DNA of 64,000 bases from Undibacterium sp049340185 (lineage in GTDB: Bacteria > Pseudomonadota > Gammaproteobacteria > Burkholderiales > Burkholderiaceae_D), in NCBI RefSeq assembly GCF_049340185.1, contig NZ_JBMPPC010000011.1, positions 1 through 64,000 of the forward strand, given 5' to 3'. The translations under genes were made by a program, and so were the position numbers. Below, piece after piece: positions 8,282 to 17,473 of this stretch. The notes beneath the pieces were generated by a model that searched no databases, was not told the DNA's origin, and saw only the letters and a program-made list of their open reading frames with translations. Position 1 is the stretch's first letter, and each line of letters starts with the position of its first letter.

Positions 8282-10594
8282 TTAGCGCTGCGCAACAGCA
8301 TCTACCACGCAGAGCGCTGTCATATTGACGATACGACGCACTGTCGCAGACGGCGTCAGGATATGTACAGGCTTTGCACAACCAAGCAGAATAGGACCGA
8401 TTGCGACGTTATTACCGGCAGTAGTTTTCAGCAAATTATAGGCAATATTGGCCGCATCAATATTCGGCATCACCAGCAGATTCGCATCACCCTTCAGGGT
8501 TGTTCCTGGCATCATTTTGGTACGGTAAGCACTGTCCAGTGCGGTATCACCATGCATCTCGCCGTCAACTTCCAGATCTGGTGCGTCACGTTGAATAATC
8601 GCTAAAGCGGCACGCATTTTTTGCGCGGATTCGCTGTTACTGGAACCGAAATTTGAATGGGATAACAAGGCTGCACGCGGCTTGACACCAAAACGACGCA
8701 TCTCTTCGGCAGCAAGTATAGTGATCTCAGCGATTTGCTCCGCGCTGGGGTTTTCGTTCACATGCGTATCGACCAGAACTAACTGACGATCGGGCAAAAC
8801 TAGAGCGTTCATCGCAGCATAGACATTCACGCCTTCTCGCTTACCTAATACCTGATTGACATAATTCAAATGCAAACCCGTGGTGCCGAAGGTACCGCAG
8901 ATCATGCCATCGGCATCACCTTTATGGATCATCATCGCGCCGATCAGAGAGTGACGACGACGCATCTCCAGCTTGGCATATTGCTGGCTATTGCCTTTGC
9001 GGCAGGTCATTTCATAATAGGTCTGCCAGTAGTCGCGGAAACGGGGATCGAACTCGGGATTAATGACTTCAAAATCAACCCCCGCCTTCAAACGCAAACC
9101 AAACTTCTCGATACGCTGGTCGAGCACGTTTGGACGACCGACCAAAATCGGTTTCGCCAGTTTTTCATCGACGACCACTTGCACTGCGCGCAGAACACGC
9201 TCTTCTTCACCTTCGGCATAGACAATACGCTTGCGTTCATCAGGCGCTTTTTTCGCAACCTGGAATAACGGCTTCATGAAGGTACCGCTGTGATAGACAA
9301 ACTGCTGCAAACGATCGACATACGCCTGCATGTCCTTGATCGGACGCGCCGCGACACCAGACTCTTCCGCCGCTTTCGCCACGGCTGGCGCGATCTTGAT
9401 CATCAGACGCGGATCAAATGGTTTTGGAATCAGATATTCAGGACCAAAGCTCAGATTGGCGATGCCATAAGCCGATGCGACCACGTCGGATTGCTCGGCT
9501 TGAGCGAGTTCGGCAATCGCATAGACCACGGCAATTTCCATCTCACGGGTAATCGTCGTCGCACCGCAGTCCAGCGCACCGCGAAAAATATAAGGGAAGC
9601 ACAGGACGTTATTCACCTGATTCGGAAAATCAGAACGACCTGTCGCCATGATGGCATCGTCACGAACCGACTTAACTTCTTCGGGCAAAATTTCCGGTGT
9701 CGGATTCGCGAGCGCCAGGATCAATGGCTTATCCGCCATGACCTTGACCATCTCTTTTTTCAGTACGCCACCAGCGGACAAGCCGAGGAAAATATCCGCA
9801 CCTTCAATCACTTCTTTCAAACTACGGGCTGAAGTGTCCTGAGCAAAACGTTCTTTGTCCGGATCCATCAGTTCAGCACGGCCTTTGTAGACCACACCAG
9901 CCAGATCCGTAACATAGATATTGGGAATTGGAAAACCGAGATCGACCAGCAAATCGAGACAGGCCAGCGCCGCAGCACCAGCGCCAGATACCACAAGTTT
10001 GCAATTTTTGATGTCTTTACCGATGACTTTGAGGCCATTGATAATCGCGGCACCGACAATGATCGCTGTACCGTGCTGATCATCATGGAAGACCGGAATC
10101 TTCATGCGCTCACGCAACTGGCGTTCGATATAAAAGCACTCCGGCGCCTTGATATCTTCCAGATTAATGCCGCCAAAAGTCGGCTCCAGCGAAGCGATAA
10201 TATCCACCAGCTTGTCTGGATCGAGTTCATTGATTTCAATATCGAATACATCGATACCTGCAAATTTTTTGAACAGAACGCCCTTACCTTCCATCACCGG
10301 CTTGGATGCCAGCGGACCGATATTACCGAGACCAAGCACTGCGGTACCGTTGGTGATCACGCCGACCAGATTGCCGCGCGCCGTATATTTGAATGCATTT
10401 GCCGGATCGGCAACGATTTCCTCACAAGGAGAAGCCACCCCGGGAGAGTACGCCAAAGCCAGATCACGTTGATTCGTCAATTGTTTGGTCGGTGTGACGC
10501 TGATTTTGCCGGGAGTAGGAAACTCGTGATACTCCAGGGCTGCCTGACGCAATTGTTGACGTAGAAGTTCTTTTTGATCTGCTGACGAATCCAT
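8282..10594 (-). CDS. maeB: NADP-dependent malic enzyme with phosphotransacetylase-like domain
   Basis: MaeB oxidatively decarboxylates malate to pyruvate with NADP. The 770-residue protein carries a malic enzyme domain (about 1-430; LAYSPGVASPCEEI, TNGTAVLGLGNIGP, FHDDQHGTA, VVSGAGAAALAC, SAGGVLKKEMV). It is fused to a C-terminal phosphate-acetyltransferase-like domain (about 440-770) that in E. coli MaeB is regulatory rather than catalytic. Length matches the MaeB class. It is monocistronic, with a GAGAGG ribosome binding site upstream and a shared terminator downstream. Confidence 0.96.
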   Translation of the reverse strand: MDSSADQKELLRQQLRQAALEYHEFPTPGKISVTPTKQLTNQRDLALAYSPGVASPCEEIVADPANAFKYTARGNLVGVITNGTAVLGLGNIGPLASKPVMEGKGVLFKKFAGIDVFDIEINELDPDKLVDIIASLEPTFGGINLEDIKAPECFYIERQLRERMKIPVFHDDQHGTAIIVGAAIINGLKVIGKDIKNCKLVVSGAGAAALACLDLLVDLGFPIPNIYVTDLAGVVYKGRAELMDPDKERFAQDTSARSLKEVIEGADIFLGLSAGGVLKKEMVKVMADKPLILALANPTPEILPEEVKSVRDDAIMATGRSDFPNQVNNVLCFPYIFRGALDCGATTITREMEIAVVYAIAELAQAEQSDVVASAYGIANLSFGPEYLIPKPFDPRLMIKIAPAVAKAAEESGVAARPIKDMQAYVDRLQQFVYHSGTFMKPLFQVAKKAPDERKRIVYAEGEEERVLRAVQVVVDEKLAKPILVGRPNVLDQRIEKFGLRLKAGVDFEVINPEFDPRFRDYWQTYYEMTCRKGNSQQYAKLEMRRRHSLIGAMMIHKGDADGMICGTFGTTGLHLNYVNQVLGKREGVNVYAAMNALVLPDRQLVLVDTHVNENPSAEQIAEITILAAEEMRRFGVKPRAALLSHSNFGSSNSESAQKMRAALAIIQRDAPDLEVDGEMHGDTALDSAYRTKMMPGTTLKGDANLLVMPNIDAANIAYNLLKTTAGNNVAIGPILLGCAKPVHILTPSATVRRIVNMTALCVVDAVAQR

Positions 10595-10751
10595 ACTCTG
10601 CGGCCTCTCTTTTTATTTGCTTGCTTACTTATTACTTACGAATGGTCTGTGATTCTAGCAGAGGGTTCCCTCTAACTTTATACGTATTTGTACGACTTCT
10701 ATGACTTTTAAACATAACTAAATTCAATTCTTGATCGCAATAGAGATTGAT

Positions 10752-10788
10752 ATAGCTATTGCCTATTGCTTTAGTATAAACAATCAAT
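10752..10788. promoter_or_regulatory. Candidate OxyR-type operator upstream of rubrerythrin
   Basis: Four tetrads occur at exact 7-bp spacing: ATAG (10752-10755), CTAT (10763-10766), GTAT (10774-10777) and CAAT (10785-10788). The OxyR consensus is ATAG-N7-CTAT-N7-ATAG-N7-CTAT, so the first two tetrads match fully, the last matches three of four and the third two of four. The position about 100 bp before a peroxide-reducing rubrerythrin fits OxyR control. This is motif matching by eye. Confidence 0.4.
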
Positions 10789-10889
10789 TTCCCCAATTTA
10801 TTAATATTATCTATCATCGCACTCAGTTTGATAGCAAATAGAAATAAATGCCGATTGCAATATCTTAGATCACCATCAGGAGAGCCACC

Positions 10890-11369
10890 ATGAGTAATAC
10901 AGCCAACCCATCCGTTACGATTCAAAACCTTGAAGCCGCTTTTGCTGGCGAATCAATGGCCCATATTAAATATCGCTACTTCGCCAAGCTGGCGCGTGCA
11001 GCAGGCGCAGAAGACGTCGCACTGGCGTTTGAAGCCACAGCGGAACAAGAGGTCATGCATGCATTCGGCCATCTCGATTTGCTGTACCCAAAAACACAAA
11101 TGACGCCACAAAAAGCACTGGAAATTGCCATTGAAGGCGAGACTTATGAGTACACAGAGATGTACCCAAAGTTCCGTCATCTGGCAGTAGAAGAAGGTAA
11201 CCATGCCGCCGTTGCTGAATATGATGAGCAAATTGCCGAGTCTAAAGAACACGCGGAACAGTTCAAACGCACGCTGGAAACTGCCGCAAAACGCTTCGCC
11301 GCTTTAGCAAAAGTGGAAGAGCGTCATGCTAACCATTATCGCGCCGTGCTCGAAGCCTCCAAAGCCTGA
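10890..11369 (+). CDS. Rubrerythrin (diiron peroxidase, no rubredoxin domain)
   Basis: Rubrerythrin reduces hydrogen peroxide at a non-haem diiron site. The 159-residue protein is the ferritin-like four-helix domain only. Glutamate and His ligands are visible in FAGESMAHIKY, AEQEVMHA, GETYEYTEMYPKF and KVEERHANHYRAVL. The usual C-terminal rubredoxin domain is missing. A separate rubredoxin gene starts 50 bp downstream and presumably supplies electrons. AGGAG at 10880-10884 supports the start. The cluster with rubredoxin and its reductase indicates an NADH-to-peroxide electron chain. Confidence 0.93.
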   Translation: MSNTANPSVTIQNLEAAFAGESMAHIKYRYFAKLARAAGAEDVALAFEATAEQEVMHAFGHLDLLYPKTQMTPQKALEIAIEGETYEYTEMYPKFRHLAVEEGNHAAVAEYDEQIAESKEHAEQFKRTLETAAKRFAALAKVEERHANHYRAVLEASKA

Positions 11370-11418
11370 GTCCCGCCCTGATCGCTATTTATCTTCATTA
11401 CACAGAATCGAGAATTTT

Positions 11419-11583
11419 ATGAAAACATATCAATGCGTCGTTTGTGGTTTTATCTATGACGAATCTTTAGGCTTGCCGGAAGAAGGCATCGCTGCAGGCA
11501 CACGCTGGGACGACATTCCAGCGGATTGGGAATGTCCGGATTGCGGCGTTGCCAAAGCAGATTTCGACATGGTTGAAATTTAA
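11419..11583 (+). CDS. rubA: Rubredoxin
   Basis: The 54-residue iron protein has the two CxxC pairs of rubredoxin, CVVCGFIYD near residue 6 and CPDCGVAKADF near residue 39, with GTRWDDIPADWECP between them. It is a one-electron carrier. Here it likely links the downstream reductase to rubrerythrin. The ATG at 11419 is chosen over an upstream in-frame ATG at 11326, which lies inside rubrerythrin. Length is exactly that of the family. Confidence 0.96.
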   Translation: MKTYQCVVCGFIYDESLGLPEEGIAAGTRWDDIPADWECPDCGVAKADFDMVEI

Positions 11584-11590
11584 TGTGCAC

Positions 11591-11619
11591 GACCATCGAT
11601 GCTGCAATCGTCGATGGTC
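11591..11619. other. Hairpin directly after rubA
   Basis: GACCATCGA (11591-11599) pairs perfectly with TCGATGGTC (11611-11619) around an 11-base loop, eight bases after the rubA stop. There is no T tract. It may stabilise the 3' end, or attenuate expression of the reductase downstream. Confidence 0.6.
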
Positions 11620-11629
11620 ATGAACGCGC

Positions 11630-11713
11630 GTTAATTGACTTAACTGACATCACTGAGATCGCTGACTTAACTGATTTGGCTGACTTAGCTCAGTTAGCAT
11701 GGTTAGCTAAGTC
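11630..11713. repeat. Low-complexity repeats and a second hairpin between rubA and its reductase
   Basis: Variants of a CTGACTTAACTGA-like unit recur about every 12-18 bases. At the end GACTTAGCT (11682-11690) pairs perfectly with AGCTAAGTC (11705-11713) around 14 bases. With the hairpin at 11591 this leaves the 263-bp spacer strongly structured. Confidence 0.65.
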
Positions 11714-11846
11714 ATAGAAACAATCCTGAGTCAGAGCCGTTTATATAGAGCCAACGCGGCGGAACAAACACTGAACATCTAAGCATCTTGTCAGATGACT
11801 CATCCGTGCATTACCAAACTCATTTTTACAGAATCAGGGTTTTACT

Positions 11847-13031
11847 ATGTCTCCAATCGTCATCATCGGTAGTGGTCTCGCTGGCTATACCGTTGCGCGT
11901 GAATTTCGCAAACTAGATAAAACATCTCCGTTACTCATCATTACCGCAGACGATGGCGGTTTTTATTCTAAACCGATGCTATCGAACGCCTGTGCGCAAA
12001 ACAAGCAGGCAAAAAATCTAACTAGCCAAACTGCTGAACAAATGGCGGCGCAAGTTAATGCAAGCTTATTGACAAGAACTAAGGTCGATCATATCGATAC
12101 GGTGACCAATAACGTCGTTACGAATGCCGGCAACTTTGAATACAGTAAAGTCGTCATTGCACTTGGTGCACAAGCTATTCGTCTGCCGATTGCAGGCGAT
12201 GCGGCGACGCAGGTTTTATCAGTCAACCATCTTGATGACTATGCCCTCTTTCGCGAAAAAATTGCTGCGGTAGGGGCGTCAGCGCGTATCACGATTCTTG
12301 GCGCTGGTCTGATCGGTTGTGAATTTGCAGACGATCTGGCTGGTGCAGGACACCAGGTAACGCTGGTTGATCCGAACTCTCTTCCACTAGCAGCGCTGGC
12401 ACCACAGGCAATTTCACTTGGTTTGCAAGACGCACTGCTGAAACGTGGTATCGCCTTGCAACTAAGTACCACCGCCAGCAGTATTCACCAAGCGCCGGAT
12501 AGCGATGCGCTTCAAGTTACGCTGGCAAACGGTTCACTGGTGCATGCAGATCTGGTACTGTCTGCGGTGGGATTACGTCCTAAACTGCGCATGGCTACAG
12601 CCTCAGGGCTACACACCGATCGGGGCATTCTGATTAATGCCCATGGCGAAACTAGCGCGGCAAATATCTATGCATTGGGGGATTGTGCGCAATATCATAT
12701 TACCGTTGGCGTACAACAAGTATTGCCTTACATCGCACCGCTGATGGTGGCGGCACGCGCAATCGCACGCAGTCTGACAGGTGAGCGCACGGCAATCGAT
12801 TTAAGACCATCTCCGGTGATTGTAAAGACGCCGAGCTTCCCTGTTGCCGTGGTACCGCCTGGCATCAAAGATCTGGCAGCCGGGCGATGGGAAACTGAAT
12901 TAATTGAAGCTACGACGATCAGCCGGTTTTTTGATGCCGACAACCGATTATCGGGTTTTGCCGTTGCGCCTCAAGATGCCAGATTGCGTACCAGGCTTTT
13001 AGCAGAACTAGCTGAATCCACAGAAGCGTAA
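11847..13031 (+). CDS. Rubredoxin-NAD(+) reductase
   Basis: The 394-residue flavoprotein has an N-terminal FAD-binding Rossmann motif (IVIIGSGLAGYTVAREFRKL), an NAD-binding motif at about residues 147-160 (ITILGAGLIGCEFADDL), and the second FAD contact ANIYALGDCAQY. A C-terminal rubredoxin-reductase domain follows. It transfers electrons from NAD(P)H to rubredoxin, here probably feeding rubrerythrin. A weak AGGG precedes the ATG. Alkane-hydroxylase reductases share this architecture, but no alkB-type hydroxylase is near, so the peroxide role is preferred. Confidence 0.9.
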   Translation: MSPIVIIGSGLAGYTVAREFRKLDKTSPLLIITADDGGFYSKPMLSNACAQNKQAKNLTSQTAEQMAAQVNASLLTRTKVDHIDTVTNNVVTNAGNFEYSKVVIALGAQAIRLPIAGDAATQVLSVNHLDDYALFREKIAAVGASARITILGAGLIGCEFADDLAGAGHQVTLVDPNSLPLAALAPQAISLGLQDALLKRGIALQLSTTASSIHQAPDSDALQVTLANGSLVHADLVLSAVGLRPKLRMATASGLHTDRGILINAHGETSAANIYALGDCAQYHITVGVQQVLPYIAPLMVAARAIARSLTGERTAIDLRPSPVIVKTPSFPVAVVPPGIKDLAAGRWETELIEATTISRFFDADNRLSGFAVAPQDARLRTRLLAELAESTEA

Positions 13032-13090
13032 TACCAGTAGAGCGAGCAGCCGCAAGTAGCGCTCATTTCATCCACAAGAGTGAATGAGTT

Positions 13091-14077
13091 CTAGTGAATG
13101 GCGAGCCTTTGGGCAATTTGTTCCCGCATTGTTTCAAATATCACCGAGCGGGCGCGGTACTCGCTACGCTTGTTTGAGGGACGGGATGAGAGTGGTTTTT
13201 CGAGCATCGTAATCGGCAGTGAATAGTTACCGCATGCGCGCTTCATACCGCCCGCCGCGGTCCACAACTGGTCGTACTCAGCTTTGATATTTTTGGTAAA
13301 TCTATAGCGCCAGGCTTGATAGATATGATTCTTTTGGGCGATACATTCTATCGTCGTGCTTTGCAGTTCTTGCGCAAGGTAACGCAATGCTTCAACCAAT
13401 AATAATCTGGGCTGTATTCCATGCAGTTCTTTGGTCGATTCACGGATCAGTTCACGGGCACCGCAGTTGCTTGCCTGCACGCCGCCCACTTTAATTGCCA
13501 GGTATTGTTGTTGCTGATCGAAAGAAAAAGTCACGCATTGCAGCAAAGTATCGTCGATAAACAAACCAAGACTCAAACCACCCTCGCGCTTATACGACGT
13601 GCCTCTGAATAAGCGCAGCTGGAATACATCATTATTCTTTCCCGTAACTCGCGCCAGTTCAAGCTTCTGCCCGGACAGTACGCTTCGGCAATTGCCTCTG
13701 CCCAATATCGTTTCGGCCAGATTAAAGTGATTCGTCAGCAGAGAAAGCCGGTCACGCGATCGCATACGCCGGTCAAAAAACGGACGATGAATAGAATCCA
13801 GCAAACCCGGATCTGAGCTTGCAGTTTTTAAGAGATGGTTGCTGCTGACGTAGCGATACCATGCATGACTATTGACCGGATCAAGTAAGGTTCTAAGTAA
13901 AAAAACGACTTTCCCTTTCAACCCGGTTGCTGTATCAGTCAACCGTAATTGGACAGCCCATGCCATGACGTCGAAAAAAGAACGGCGACGCGGTACGTTT
14001 TTCTCTACCAGCAGCGAACGGCTCTCCTCTGCAAAGTACAAATCTTTCGAATTCAATATAGTCACTTCGGGCACCAA
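13091..14077 (-). CDS. VirK/YbjX family protein (DUF535)
   Basis: The 328-residue protein matches DUF535, whose members include Shigella VirK and E. coli YbjX. Recognisable blocks are SLGLFIDDTLLQCVTFSF, IKVGGVQ, RESTKELHGIQPRLLLVEALRYLAQEL and the C-terminal DQLWTAAGGM...YSLPITMLEKPLSSRPSNKRSEYRAR-type segment (only its start and end are cited). The molecular function is unknown; some members affect envelope peptide resistance. It is transcribed convergently to the rubredoxin reductase and divergently from thiL. Confidence 0.85.
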   Translation of the reverse strand: MVPEVTILNSKDLYFAEESRSLLVEKNVPRRRSFFDVMAWAVQLRLTDTATGLKGKVVFLLRTLLDPVNSHAWYRYVSSNHLLKTASSDPGLLDSIHRPFFDRRMRSRDRLSLLTNHFNLAETILGRGNCRSVLSGQKLELARVTGKNNDVFQLRLFRGTSYKREGGLSLGLFIDDTLLQCVTFSFDQQQQYLAIKVGGVQASNCGARELIRESTKELHGIQPRLLLVEALRYLAQELQSTTIECIAQKNHIYQAWRYRFTKNIKAEYDQLWTAAGGMKRACGNYSLPITMLEKPLSSRPSNKRSEYRARSVIFETMREQIAQRLAIH

Positions 14078-14389
14078 TTGTCACATAATGTGCACAATTG
14101 TAACCTAATGTTTCAAATCTTGTTTTGAACAAGACTTCGGTTTTTACCTTTGTTCACGTAAATCTTTAGGCATTGCCGTCAACATTTCCCTATGGAATTA
14201 TTAAAGATATGTATCTGCTACGGAGTTGTCATTGGCACAAAATCCCAAGACTAAAGGGTCACTGCTGGTTTCGCGATAGAGAGGGACTACAAAGATACGC
14301 GAACTGCTGCTTGCCAAGCTGCCGGATGCACTACGAGCAATCACGCATTCCTGTCTGTTCTAATAACTCTGAGCTGAGTACAATGCCGC
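14078..14389. other. Divergent intergenic region upstream of thiL
   Basis: This carries the promoters of the DUF535 gene and thiL. CACAATTGTAACCTAATGT near 14093 and TGTCACATAATGTGCACA near 14079 form short dyads. The plus-strand frame running from 14173 into thiL has no family resemblance and is not called. Confidence 0.4.
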
Positions 14390-15394
14390 ATGCTCTCAGA
14401 ATTCGACCTTATCCAAGATTATTTCGTCACGCCCCCAAGCAGCGATCCTCGCATTCAACTTGGCATCGGCGACGATTGTGCGCTGCTAAAACCTGATGCC
14501 GGTATGCAACTGGCGATTTCCAGCGATATGCTGGTCTCTGGTCGGCACTTTTTTCCTGATGCCGATCCCTACTTACTGGGACACAAATGTCTGGCGGTGA
14601 ATTTGTCTGATCTTGCCGCCATGGGAGCCAAGCCTCTGGCTTTTAATCTGGCACTTGCCTTACCTGAGGCAAATCGAGGCTGGCTGGCACCTTTTTCTGC
14701 CGGTATGCTGGATTTGGCGAAAGAATACAAATGTACCCTGATCGGTGGCGATACGACAAAAGGCCCGTTGACAATCAGTATCACCGTTTTCGGTGAAATT
14801 CCACCGGGACAAGCTTTGCGCCGGGATTCAGCTAAGGCAGGCGATGATATCTGGATTTCAGGCGAACTCGGTGATGCGAGGCTGGCATTGGCGCATTACT
14901 GGAATGAGTTAAAGTTAAGTGATCAGGACTTTGCGATTGCAGCGAAACGTATGCATCAACCTACGCCAAGAATTGCACTGGGTCTAGCTTTGCGGGGAAT
15001 TGCCCATGCAGCGCTGGATATTTCAGATGGCCTGATTGGAGATCTCGGACATATCCTGAAACGCAGCGGAGTCGGAGCAAGTCTGCATGCAGATTTACTG
15101 CCCGCCGGAGCTGCGCTGCGTAATTTTGCACATCATCAGCTACGCACTCAGTCGCAAGATCACTCCAATAACAAACAGCGCGAATTTACATTAGCAGGCG
15201 GAGACGATTATGAACTCTGCTTCACAGCGCCGTCAGAATTACGAACGCAAGTACTGGCAGCATCGATATCCAGCAACACGCCCGTTACACGCGTTGGTAC
15301 GATAGATAGCGAATCGGGCATGCGCCTGTTCGACGCAGCGGGACAGCCATTAGCATTAGCTCTGACATCTTTTGACCACTTCAGCACGCCATGA
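14390..15394 (+). CDS. thiL: Thiamine-monophosphate kinase
   Basis: ThiL phosphorylates thiamine monophosphate with ATP to make thiamine diphosphate. The 334-residue product begins SEFDLIQDYF and has the ATP/Mg motifs LGIGDDCALL, HKCLAVNLSDLAAMGAKPLA and IGGDTTKG, plus LDISDGLIGDLGHI and LAGGDDYELCFTAP, as in AIR-synthase-like kinases. Length is normal. The stop overlaps the pgpA start by four bases (ATGA), indicating translational coupling, a common betaproteobacterial arrangement. Confidence 0.96.
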   Translation: MLSEFDLIQDYFVTPPSSDPRIQLGIGDDCALLKPDAGMQLAISSDMLVSGRHFFPDADPYLLGHKCLAVNLSDLAAMGAKPLAFNLALALPEANRGWLAPFSAGMLDLAKEYKCTLIGGDTTKGPLTISITVFGEIPPGQALRRDSAKAGDDIWISGELGDARLALAHYWNELKLSDQDFAIAAKRMHQPTPRIALGLALRGIAHAALDISDGLIGDLGHILKRSGVGASLHADLLPAGAALRNFAHHQLRTQSQDHSNNKQREFTLAGGDDYELCFTAPSELRTQVLAASISSNTPVTRVGTIDSESGMRLFDAAGQPLALALTSFDHFSTP

Positions 15395-15915
15395 GCACAT
15401 TAGAATCTGGCCAGATAGCCAAAATCAACCGACCGACTGCCCGCTTTATGCTGGCACATCCTGCCCATGTTATTGCACAGGGATTTGGCAGCGGCCTGTC
15501 ACCTGTCATGCCAGGCACATCCGGTACTTTATTTGCCTGGCTCAGTTTTAACGTCCTCACTATGCGTTGGCCAGAGTTGTTTACGCCTGCAGTCTGGACC
15601 TGGATCATCCTGTTCGGATTTGCTATCGGCATCTGGGCATGCTCTGTGACCGGCAAAAACATGGGCGTCTCCGATCACGGGAGCATGGTCTGGGATGAAA
15701 TCATAGCGTTCTGGTTAGTATTACTCCTCGTCCTGCCCGCCAGTTTTTCTACCCAATGCTGGGCATTCTTCTGGTTCCGCGTGTTTGACATGATCAAGCC
15801 ACCGCCAATCGGCTACTTTGACCGTCAGCTAAAAGGGGGTTTTGGTGTCATGTGGGACGATATACTTGCCGCGTTTTATACCCTCTTGTTATTCGCATTG
15901 TGGCGAGCGATCTGA
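15391..15915 (+). CDS. pgpA: Phosphatidylglycerophosphatase A
   Basis: PgpA removes phosphate from phosphatidylglycerol phosphate at the inner membrane. The 174-residue protein shows FGSGLSPVMPGTSGTLFAW, SDHGSMVWDEIIAFW and the FRVFDMIKPPPIGYFD region typical of the family, with about four hydrophobic segments. It is translationally coupled to thiL through an ATGA overlap. Confidence 0.95.
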   Translation: MSTLESGQIAKINRPTARFMLAHPAHVIAQGFGSGLSPVMPGTSGTLFAWLSFNVLTMRWPELFTPAVWTWIILFGFAIGIWACSVTGKNMGVSDHGSMVWDEIIAFWLVLLLVLPASFSTQCWAFFWFRVFDMIKPPPIGYFDRQLKGGFGVMWDDILAAFYTLLLFALWRAI

Positions 15916-16120
15916 CCACGGATGAGCACTTTCTTTGCAGGTAGCGGCAAGTAATCCGGACAGATCCTGATGCGTCAGTAAATTCTTGTTAAGCCGATCA
16001 AATCACGATCACAAAGTGGTAAAGTAATTCTGTAGCTGATTCCAGCCAATTGCTGAGTTATATCCATGGATCTGACTTTTTACGCATTGGTATTCCGAAA
16101 AAACCACAGGAGACCATATC

Positions 16121-16606
16121 ATGCTCAATGCTATCGAACTCGCAACAGAAGTCGGCGCGACACTCAAATCAAAAAAACTCTTGCTATCGATTGCGGAATC
16201 CTGCACCGGCGGTGGCATATGCCAGGCAATCACTGAGGTTGCCGGTTCATCCGAATGGTTTGATTGCGGCTTCATCACTTATTCCAATTCATCAAAAAGC
16301 GAATTACTCGACATCTCCGCCGCATTAATTGCGCAACATGGTGCAGTCAGCGAAGAAATCGCCGCCGCGATGGCAGAAGGCGCCATTGCCAATTCTGAGG
16401 CACATATATCGCTATCCACTACCGGTATTGCAGGACCTGGTGGCGCCGTACCTGGCAAACCGGTCGGTACCGTATGTTTTGCGTGGCAAGTAGGCGGTGT
16501 CACTCATACCGAGAGAAAAGTGTTCAGCGGTGATCGCCATGCGGTTCGGGAGCAGACCATCGTACATGCGCTTGACCGCTTGCTTCGCTACGTAAAGGAA
16601 ATCTGA
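16121..16606 (+). CDS. pncC: Nicotinamide-nucleotide amidase (CinA C-terminal domain)
   Basis: The 161-residue protein is the stand-alone CinA C-terminal (PncC) domain, which deamidates NMN to nicotinate mononucleotide in pyridine nucleotide recycling. Family motifs are IAESCTGGGICQAIT, WFDCGFITYSNSSKSELL, TGIAGPGG and GTVCFAW. AGGAG at 16107-16111 supports the start. The response regulator gene begins one base after its stop, so they may share a transcript, though no functional link is evident. Confidence 0.93.
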   Translation: MLNAIELATEVGATLKSKKLLLSIAESCTGGGICQAITEVAGSSEWFDCGFITYSNSSKSELLDISAALIAQHGAVSEEIAAAMAEGAIANSEAHISLSTTGIAGPGGAVPGKPVGTVCFAWQVGGVTHTERKVFSGDRHAVREQTIVHALDRLLRYVKEI

Positions 16607-16607
16607 G

Positions 16608-17372
16608 TTGTCTGCTGTAGCAAAAGAAATTTGCGAGACGCCAACGCCGTTACCGGAGCCGCATATTTACGCCTTACTGGTCGATGACGATCGGGAAATA
16701 CGCGAGCTGCTGGCGCGCTATCTGGAGAAGTTCGGAATACGCTGCAATACTGTCGCCGATGGGCAAGCGATGCGCGAACAGTTAGCAATGGCGCGTGTGG
16801 ATATTATTTTGCTCGATCTGATGTTACCGGGCGAGGACGGCCTGAGCTTGTTGCGCACCTTACGTAGCGGAGAAGATAGTCAGATTCCTGTACTAATGCT
16901 GACCGCGCGCGGAGAATTCACTGACCGCATCATCGGTCTGGAGCTCGGTGCCGATGATTATGTGGTTAAGCCATTTGACACGCGTGAACTTGTCGCACGT
17001 ATCCAGACGATCATGCGACGTTCGCCCGCCAGCCAACGCCAGATCGCGAATAAAAACGGGGACAACATTCTTTTCCATCACTGGCGACTCAATTGCCATC
17101 TGCGACAACTATACACACCCCAAAACATAGTCATTCCGCTATCAAATGCTGAATACCGTTTGTTACTGGCATTTATCGAGCGCCCGGGGCGCGTACTCAG
17201 CCGCGATCAGTTAATGGATATCGCCCGTGGCAAATCTGCCGAAGCCTATGATCGCAGTATCGATTTATTAGTATCGCGCTTGCGCCAAAAACTGGACGAC
17301 AATCCACGCCAGCCCGCCATACTCAAAACGATACGCGGTGAGGGATATATGTTTCAACCCCCATTGGCGTAA
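16608..17372 (+). CDS. OmpR-family response regulator
   Basis: The 254-residue protein has a receiver domain (about 20-135) with acidic pocket VDDD, phosphoacceptor Asp70 in LLDLMLPG and Lys in VVKPF. A winged-helix DNA-binding domain follows, with NAEYRLLLAFIERPGRVLSRDQL and RSIDLLVSRLRQKL. The start is TTG at 16608 with AAGGAA at 16594-16599; no in-frame ATG lies upstream of the receiver. The cognate kinase follows 101 bp later. Sequence of the output domain suggests the OmpR subgroup, but the signal is unknown. Confidence 0.92.
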   Translation: MSAVAKEICETPTPLPEPHIYALLVDDDREIRELLARYLEKFGIRCNTVADGQAMREQLAMARVDIILLDLMLPGEDGLSLLRTLRSGEDSQIPVLMLTARGEFTDRIIGLELGADDYVVKPFDTRELVARIQTIMRRSPASQRQIANKNGDNILFHHWRLNCHLRQLYTPQNIVIPLSNAEYRLLLAFIERPGRVLSRDQLMDIARGKSAEAYDRSIDLLVSRLRQKLDDNPRQPAILKTIRGEGYMFQPPLA

Positions 17373-17473
17373 TGAATACCATTGCTTGCGGTATGGCGGG
17401 TACAACACTCAACGCAAAATATGCCAAGCAACATCTTATATGCGCTAATTCAAGATAAGTACTGACGAGTCCT

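Noticed and set aside
11630..11713. Possible CRISPR array between rubA and the reductase
   Set aside because: Units are short, irregular and without unique spacers of even length.
14173..14496. 107-codon plus-strand frame overlapping thiL
   Set aside because: Overlaps the strongly supported thiL start in another frame and has no recognisable domain.
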